64,000 bases of DNA, taken from the NCBI GenBank assembly GCA_040954595.2, contig CM082577.2, forward strand, positions 12,524,001 to 12,588,000, written 5' to 3'. Source of the DNA: Balanoglossus misakiensis (Eukaryota; Hemichordata). Numbering within the stretch: the first letter of the stretch is position 1; each line of letters opens with the position of its first letter. The notes beneath the pieces were generated by a model, which saw nothing but the letters and a program-made list of their open reading frames with translations, made no database searches and was not told the DNA's origin. Made by a program: the position numbers and the translations under genes. Positions 57,916 to 64,000 of this stretch are shown here, piece by piece.

Positions 57916-60900
57916 TTATAAACATCTCGGCTTACACTTTGTGAATACCATGATTACTTCCTTAGAGAAAAGAACTGTGTTACCATCAACATCATCGCTG
58001 AATTCTTTGAGGGTTAGCATGATTTCGTTTTTACATTCTTTCGTTATATGTTTGCTGAGATCACGTGAGGATGTTATGAAATCTAACAGTAAGTTTCCAT
58101 CCGCCGAGTCTTCCTGGAAACACTTGCTGACGTCGATGGGCCGCGTGGTATAATGAGCTTCGAAGCGGGCGTCTGGTAGACGGCGTCCAAGTGAGTCCTC
58201 CATGTCGAGTACTTTCGCGCGGATGTTTCGATACTTTTCGTCATGGAGCCTCGCTACGCAACCACTCGAGCTGAATTGTGTCCATTTTCCTGTGGTGAGA
58301 CAATTTGTTCTATTAGTAGTGCGTGAATTTTACGTGTGGCAAGTTATGTCGTCACGCTCTTAAAGGTATACGGTCACCAATGGAAATTTAGCTACAGTTA
58401 CCATGGCAAATTGAGATATCGCCAATCACAGATTTTCAACACTTGGGTGGCACACGCGAAAGAAAGAGCGCCACCTTATATTCTTTAGAACACTAGTACT
58501 CAAATACACCATTTCAGCAATATATGGGCGTATTTAAATTAGGGGTGACCGTATACCTTCAAGGATGTACGCGCAGAACTTAAACCGGAACTGCGCGTAC
58601 TCTGTCTTTTCCCATAGGATTACATTGATAATTGCTAAAAAAAATGAAAAAAAAAATCTACTATTGTCACTTTCATGATATTTTACACATAGCTCAGTCC
58701 AGTATATATAAATTCATTGGTCAAATAAAATATATGGGTCACCGCGCTCCATTTTGAGATAAATTGCGTTAAAAATTTTGCCCCTAGACAAACCATTGGT
58801 GAAAAATGCTGAGTCAGCAGTTTTCTTCTATTATCGCCTAAATTCATGGCTCTATATTTCAAAAACAAGCGCGGTGACCCCGATATTTTATTACGGATTT
58901 TCATTATACATACAAAGGAAAATCCAAAAGTCCACAATTAAAAAAAGACAGTACTTTCAATTTTACTGAACGTACATTCGCTCAAATTCATTCTATTATT
59001 ATTCCGAATATGATAATTATATGAGTCTTTATTTAATTATCATTATGTGAGTAGCACCACGTCTCGGTCTATTTTACAAAAAACTATAAAGAACCCACCG
59101 CGCGAGGAAGCCTGGAGATTTGCCAACACGCCGCCTGGGCTGAGTGTGTTGTAGAGCGCCACCATAGTTTCTTCGGGATTAGGAAAATGGTAGATTGAAT
59201 TTATCAGGTGAATGAGATCGAATGGTTCAATGCTCCGTCCCTTCGACATTGTACGCTCGCTGAGATATTCTTCAATGGTGCAAGTGTTGAAATCAAAGGT
59301 GACGTTATTCCACTTCCCTTGTTGGTGGCGTGAAGTGACCAAGTCTTCGAATTTTTGAATTGTATCACTCAAAGGTTCCACAACCACGTAGTTGACTTGC
59401 TTGGCTTGACCGGTCAGTTCATCGATTATCAGAACGTCATTCATCCCTGCGGGAAAATGTTATATCCGAAAGTCATTCATTGAGGACGTAAACAGCGCGC
59501 GGGTCTCATTCCGGTATACATTGATAATTGCTAGAAAACATAGTATTACTTTTACTATTGTCATTTTCACGAAATTTTACACATAACTCATTCAAGTAAA
59601 TATAAATTCGTTGGTCAAATAAAATAGTGTGGTCACTGTGCTCTATTTTGAGATAAATTGCGTTAAAATGTTTGCCGATAGACAAACCATTTGTGAAAAA
59701 TGATGGGTCATCTGATGCGTGAATATATGCAAATTCAAATATACACGAAGTATGCGGTTATAGACAGGTCCGACATGAAGAGCTCAATATCACAGCAGAG
59801 CGGAAAAGTTAAATAAAAATCGCTAGAGAAATGCTTTTACGATGTTTTCTCTGTATCGTTGTTTTGTTAATAGACAATGGACTCATTCGTCAGGATATGC
59901 ATATAAGGCCAACAAAATGTACTGTTCCGATTACCCGACCTACCCTAATTTTAACCCGTCGACCCTTAACTTTTTAGAGCTTCGTATACCCGGAAGTAAA
60001 AATAACTATGTCAAATCTACAAAATTTTTGAATTACGCAAGAACTATGACGCCATTCTTAAACACTACGGCGACCAGAGAAAAAAATGCAAAATAAAAAA
60101 TATTCCTTACCTACCTACCCTATTTGAGAAAACCATGTAATCGGAACAGCACATATTATGTTTTGGCCTTAAGTTCAGTCGGTTTAAAATAGAGTCGGCA
60201 CAGCATCCGCTATCTTATTCTGGGGTCTGAATAAGGAAACGCCTACCGTCACCCGATCCCACGGATAGTACTTGAAGTACAGTATATTCTTTGGCCTTGC
60301 ACACTTTGTTAACTATTTCCGCATATGCCAGTCGCTCCTCTTCCTGTTGCACGTAGCCATACTTGCGCATCGTCTGCTGTCTTTCAAGGTAACCTCTGCC
60401 GTCGTAGTCAAACCTATTTGGTACAGTCGTCACGTCCTATAGGGTTTCCACAACGTACAGTACACACGTAAAAAGTGAGTTGCGATACGAGTAAGTATAA
60501 GGTTCTGGGAGATTTTCTTGTCTATGCATATTGAACCGATTTTGGAAATTAATAAGTATCATCATTATCAGATTGATTCCGCATGTATTCCATCCCTTAA
60601 AATTTTCAAATTTTCTTGAAAACTTCGGTAATTTATTCAGAAACTATGTAGGCCTACTTTATGGGAGCGTAAATGTATTTTTTTTAATTTAGTGCAATAA
60701 TATTATTGCAATTTACATTGTAAAACAAAATATCGTAAAAGGCGAATAAAATATACTACTATTGCGACCATCATTTCAGTATGGCAAGAGAAATAAAAAA
60801 GAGTCTCGCATATTTTTTGCCAAATCTTTAGAATAGGCGAGTGGTTTTTATTTTATTACAACCCTTTAAAATCTCCCAGTTTCTCTGACGCTGATGACAA

Positions 60901-61230
60901 TTTCATTTTCTAGCCTTCACGAATTTGTAATATTACTGCCTAAAATCTGACTCCCGTTGTGTTGTTCTTTGTTTAAATACACTGACGTTGTTCAAAGTGT
61001 TATCAACATCTCTCACGAATTCGATCCAAGTCTCGAGTTCAAAGTACAGTGCGCGCGAAAATTCGAGAAACTTAAACGTCACCACCACACACAACACTAA
61101 AATTATAGGAACTACATAAATTGTGTCGCATTTCTAAAAAAATATTACAATGGCGGCATTTAATAAAAATGTCGATTCTGAGGAACGATTTCCTACCATA
61201 TAAACTTACCTTGGAGATATGCTTTGCCAT
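57916..61230 (-). CDS. HNMT: histamine N-methyltransferase-like SAM methyltransferase (4 exons, 310 aa)
   Basis: Minus-strand exons: 61230-61210 (MAKHISK), 60436-60247, 59446-59099 and 58289-57916, all GT/AG and in frame. The SAM-binding motif VLQVLSVGSGDG ends exon 2. VVVEPLSDTIQKFEDLV corresponds to the adenosine-binding strand, where HNMT also has VVEP. FDLIHLINSIYHFPNPEETM matches the HNMT region before the third strand, and a family-typical C terminus contains IDVSKCFQEDSADGNLLLDF. The length is close to vertebrate HNMT (292 aa). It is expected to be a cytosolic methyltransferase of histamine or a related amine. Invertebrate genomes carry many paralogues, so the substrate is uncertain. 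It lies convergent to the oxidase gene. Confidence 0.75.
58363..58559. mobile_element. MITE in methyltransferase intron (about 197 bp)
   Basis: AAGGTATACGGTCACC at the left end is perfectly inverted at the right (GGTGACCGTATACCTT). No coding capacity and no clear target duplication were found. It starts about 70 bases from the acceptor side of the last exon. Confidence 0.7.
58610..58815. repeat. intronic repeat, copy 1 (second copy 59510-59712)
   Basis: TACATTGATAATTGCTA, GGTCAAATAAAAT, TTTTGAGATAAATTGCGTTAAAA and GACAAACCATT occur in the same order in both copies, one in each of two adjacent introns of the methyltransferase gene. Exon 59446-59099 lies between them. Confidence 0.7.
59904..60172. 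mobile_element. MITE with TA flanks in methyltransferase intron
   Basis: The ends are imperfect inverted repeats: AAGGCCAACAAAATG ... CTGTTCCGATTAC on the left, and GTAATCGGAACAGCAC ... TTTTGGCCTT on the right, with TA on each side. This suggests Tc1/mariner-type mobility. It carries no transposase. Confidence 0.55.
60437..61209. other. first intron of the methyltransferase gene
   Basis: AT-rich, with no feature beyond the splice sites. The donor is the complement of CTTAC at 61205-61209 and the acceptor lies at 60437-60438. Confidence 0.5.
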
Positions 61231-62539
61231 TTTCTGGGGAAAGTCGGTATAGCCAGCTAAGAAAGGGATTTCAAGTTAGTGGTAGCACGTATAGCAGTGA
61301 AATCCACGCTGCAGCTATACTTAGCGGCGAGTGCGATCAATCTCTTTTATTGTGGTTGGGTTTCGCACATTTCAACTACAAATTCATATAATAGGCCTTT
61401 TTATACATGTACACCGTGAGACAAAAGTGTTTTTAGAATATGGGTTTCACAGTTTTTTAACATGTTCATTCAAGTTTGAGCAAATACAATGCTTGCATTG
61501 TCAATAAAATGTCGTGATTGGTATATGCCACTGGGGAATTTTAGTATCACAATGCCCAACCATACCACTTCCTGGCCACCATTTGCACTTCTGTATTCAT
61601 CTGCCTGTTGACAGCCAGCCAATGCTGAAAACAAAATTATTCAAACAACTTGGACAAAACGGACTTTACGTAACCTTGTTTTGTTACTTTATACAGTTGT
61701 TGTATAACAGTAGTTTTTTCCCAGTCTTTTGTATATTTTGTGAGTGTGATCAGTGGTAATCTAGTTCTCATTGTCATCAGCGTACACATCTCACAGTTAT
61801 GGATTACTTCGGGCGAATTTAAACACTGGTGACGTGCAACAGTACTCGGTGACGTGGCGCAGTGCATGATCAAGAAATATGTTGGAATGTATGTTAAACA
61901 ATATGTGTAAAGTACAGCTCGTCATGTGAATTAAGTAAACACATTGAATATGCCATAAAAAGCTACCTTCACAAACGGCGTAGTTGAATCTCTTAGAAGA
62001 AAAAGATGTGTGGATACGCATGAACTAATTTTTCACGTCCAAAATTGATAAACATGTGTTCCAATCTTTATCAGAGAAAAAACAACCGAAACATTGGTCG
62101 ATAACATAGGAAATGTACCAAGGCTTTTGAGAAACCTTCAAAGCAACTGAACATATTGACAATTGACCTAATTTTTCCTAAATTTTGACTAAGTCCCGAA
62201 CAATGAGTCAGTCTTGAAGTATACATGGGTTTTATTTTTTAAACTTGGGTTGCATACCCCCCTAGGAAAATACTAGTGTGAGTACATCCCGCCGGGATGT
62301 TAGGTGATTGAAAATTTCGCTGTCGCTGAATGACCGATTGGGTGCCTGCGTCATGTGCGTTATGACATCGAAGCAAGGCGTATTGTGCTAAACAAGATAA
62401 CCCCGCATGTGTGTCAGAGTTCATGTACCAACTTGAAGATGAACCCGAATCCTCGCTAGATTTACAAAGCCAGACCATCTTGTGACTCAACTCAAAGGTT
62501 TTAGGGTCGTCGGTTCAGTTCAACATAGCTGACATATAA
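61231..62539. other. intergenic region between methyltransferase and second oxidase copy
   Basis: No gene was seen. The methyltransferase (minus) and second oxidase copy (plus) diverge from this interval, so both promoters should lie in or near it, but no core promoter motif is convincing. Confidence 0.45.
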
Positions 62540-63391
62540 GAACAGTGGCTCGTGTTCCGGGTTTTTCTCAAGGTGGGGCTGAAGTACGTCTCTCAGTTCA
62601 TATATGACATGCGCTGGCCCGACGAGACTACTCAGTAAACAAGCGACTGTGCAAGTAGGGCGTTCAGGGTTCACTGCAATCACATGACCTGTCATGCGTG
62701 CGAGTACGGCCTGTACGTGTGAAGGTCGAAGACCTAGCTGGGACTCGCGCTGAAACGGCCTAAAGCCCTTATTCCCATGCAGTGCATTCCCTGCTACCCA
62801 AGCACGCGCCTGATTTACTGTATATCAATCGTAGATTGCTTCTGTAGTGCGGGAACAAAGGTAGGTTCGAAGTCCTTGGGCTATCCACGCCAAACGTTGG
62901 TTGCAAGAAGCACTAGTCTCTCTGTATTACGTACGCAGCTGTAAACCGTTGGTGTGGGGGCTGACCCCCCCCCCACCCCACGGTACAGTTGCGTTACTGT
63001 AAAGCGCGGGGGGGGGGCTTCTCCTTGCTTCAGAAACGGTTGCATGCAAATAGCGTTTTAACTGTAGTAATGTTCTGTGCGACCGCACTTTGTGTCAAGA
63101 TGACCTTGTATTGACCGATGACCCTGCATTGGCGCGACAATTAAAACTAGTGCGGTGAGAGACTACTGGCTGTCAGGTGATCTCTAATACTTGGATGGCT
63201 TTCGAACTTCACTCTAGGAAAATGGCGACACATGAGAAAATGTATGATTTGTGTATTGTCGGCGCAGGCCTTATGGGGTCTGCGGCAGCCAGACATGCTA
63301 CATTGCTTGTCCCGGAGTTGAAAGTCTGTCTAATTGGTCCAAAAGAACCAAAGGTAAGATGAGAATCCATTGATAATCCATTGAGTCAGAG

Positions 63392-63436
<45 letters not shown>

Positions 63437-64000
63437 AGTGAGGAGGGAGGGAGGGAGAGACTGTCTGTGCAATTCCATTTATATGAATAGTTCACCAGAG
63501 AAAGAATACGTGCAAGAGATTCGATATCAAATGACGTCAGACGCAGTTCTGATGGCATGCAAATTTCCAGCTGACGGGTTACTTCAGCAACGTGGTGCGG
63601 ACCGGGGGTGCAGACGACGACTGTGCAGACGCCAAGACGCTTGCGTGATGCGTGTTACCTGACTGGCGTTTCTGAAGTATAAACACACTTGGAAAATCTT
63701 TTACTTGATGCCGAAATATTGCTTGCCCGTCATCTGGAAATGACAGTTCCGTGGGTCACATGGCCAGATCACGTGATTGTTATTAAATAATTGTGTGTTG
63801 GGCCTCGTGCCTCTATTTTAATTGTGTGTGCAATGATGAATTTTATGCTGATCTCCCTGCAGGACATGCGTGAGTGCACCCACGGAATCTTTGCGTCCCA
63901 CTACGATGAAGGACGCATAGCAACGGTGCTTTTGAGCGAAGTCATCAGGGCCGAGCTAGCGAAAAGGAGCATGGCTCGATACAGAGATATAGAGCAACGA
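62540..64000 (+). repeat. segmental duplication shared with 52784-54380 (copy 2)
   Basis: It matches copy 1 from the promoter side into exon 2 and is cut by the window edge. Relative to copy 1 it lacks a few hundred bases upstream of exon 1, has a longer (GA)n run at 63391-63427 and carries extra sequence around 63590-63660. Confidence 0.85.
63222..64000 (+). CDS. second FAD-dependent amine oxidase gene (partial, exons 1-2)
   Basis: Exon 1 (63222-63353; alternative in-frame ATG at 63195) encodes the same 44 residues with the VGAGLMGSAAARHA nucleotide-binding loop. Exon 2 starts at 63863 and is identical in length and nearly in sequence (IRAELAKRS in place of IGVELAKRS). By comparison with copy 1 the window ends about four bases before the donor of exon 2. 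Both exons are open and keep splice sites, so the copy looks functional as far as it can be seen. Confidence 0.8.

Noticed and set aside
59842-60096. 84-codon plus-strand frame in the methyltransferase intron
   Set aside because: Most of it lies within a TA-flanked inverted-repeat element and has no family resemblance.

Overview
The window is genomic DNA of an animal, very probably an invertebrate deuterostome (hemichordate, amphioxus or echinoderm grade; the sequence alone does not fix the phylum). The evidence is AT-rich DNA, multi-exon genes with GT/AG introns, NLR-type immune genes combined with death-fold and ZU5 domains, a split-direct-repeat tyrosine-recombinase retrotransposon, and many small inverted-repeat elements and minisatellites. 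I built the gene models by hand from reading frame, splice sites and codon phase. Every joined model closes exactly in frame, but none has transcript support.

Region 1 (1-36 kb) is a tandem immune-type cluster. Two paralogous genes, at 5257-11118 (961 aa) and 23655-35705 (1385 aa), start with the same module: an N-terminal DED-like death fold, a Ser/Pro/Thr-rich linker, a GT-B glycosyltransferase-like domain encoded by one 1.2-kb exon, and a basic linker and coiled coil. They then diverge. Gene 1 ends in a domain resembling TRADD-N. Gene 2 runs through ZU5-type beta domains and a possible UPA-like stretch into a second, C-terminal DED. Between them lies an NLR-like gene (11.5-17.6 kb) that has the post-NACHT/winged-helix region and about 24 nearly identical 28-residue LRRs but no P-loop part of NACHT. 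It is interrupted by two inverted-repeat elements. Upstream DNA of both DED-GT genes is also homologous, and it is doubled in tandem before gene 1. The repeating ancestral unit was therefore probably promoter, DED-GT gene, NLR/LRR. A plausible reading is a sensor/adaptor system in which a catalytically doubtful glycosyltransferase fold is coupled to death-fold signalling.

Region 2 (37.4-41.1 kb) is a DIRS/Ngaro-type retrotransposon. It has gag with a CCCH finger, an A_AAA_AAC frameshift site, RT-RNase H, a truncated tyrosine recombinase and A1...B1-A2...B2 split direct repeats.

Region 3 (41-52.5 kb) has no recognisable gene. It is dominated by a 150-bp minisatellite (about 30 copies) directly followed by a 103-bp satellite (about 16 copies).

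Region 4 (52.7-64 kb) holds two tandem copies of a peroxisomal-type FAD amine oxidase gene (sarcosine/pipecolate oxidase-like). The second copy is cut by the window edge. A convergent minus-strand histamine N-methyltransferase-like gene lies between them.
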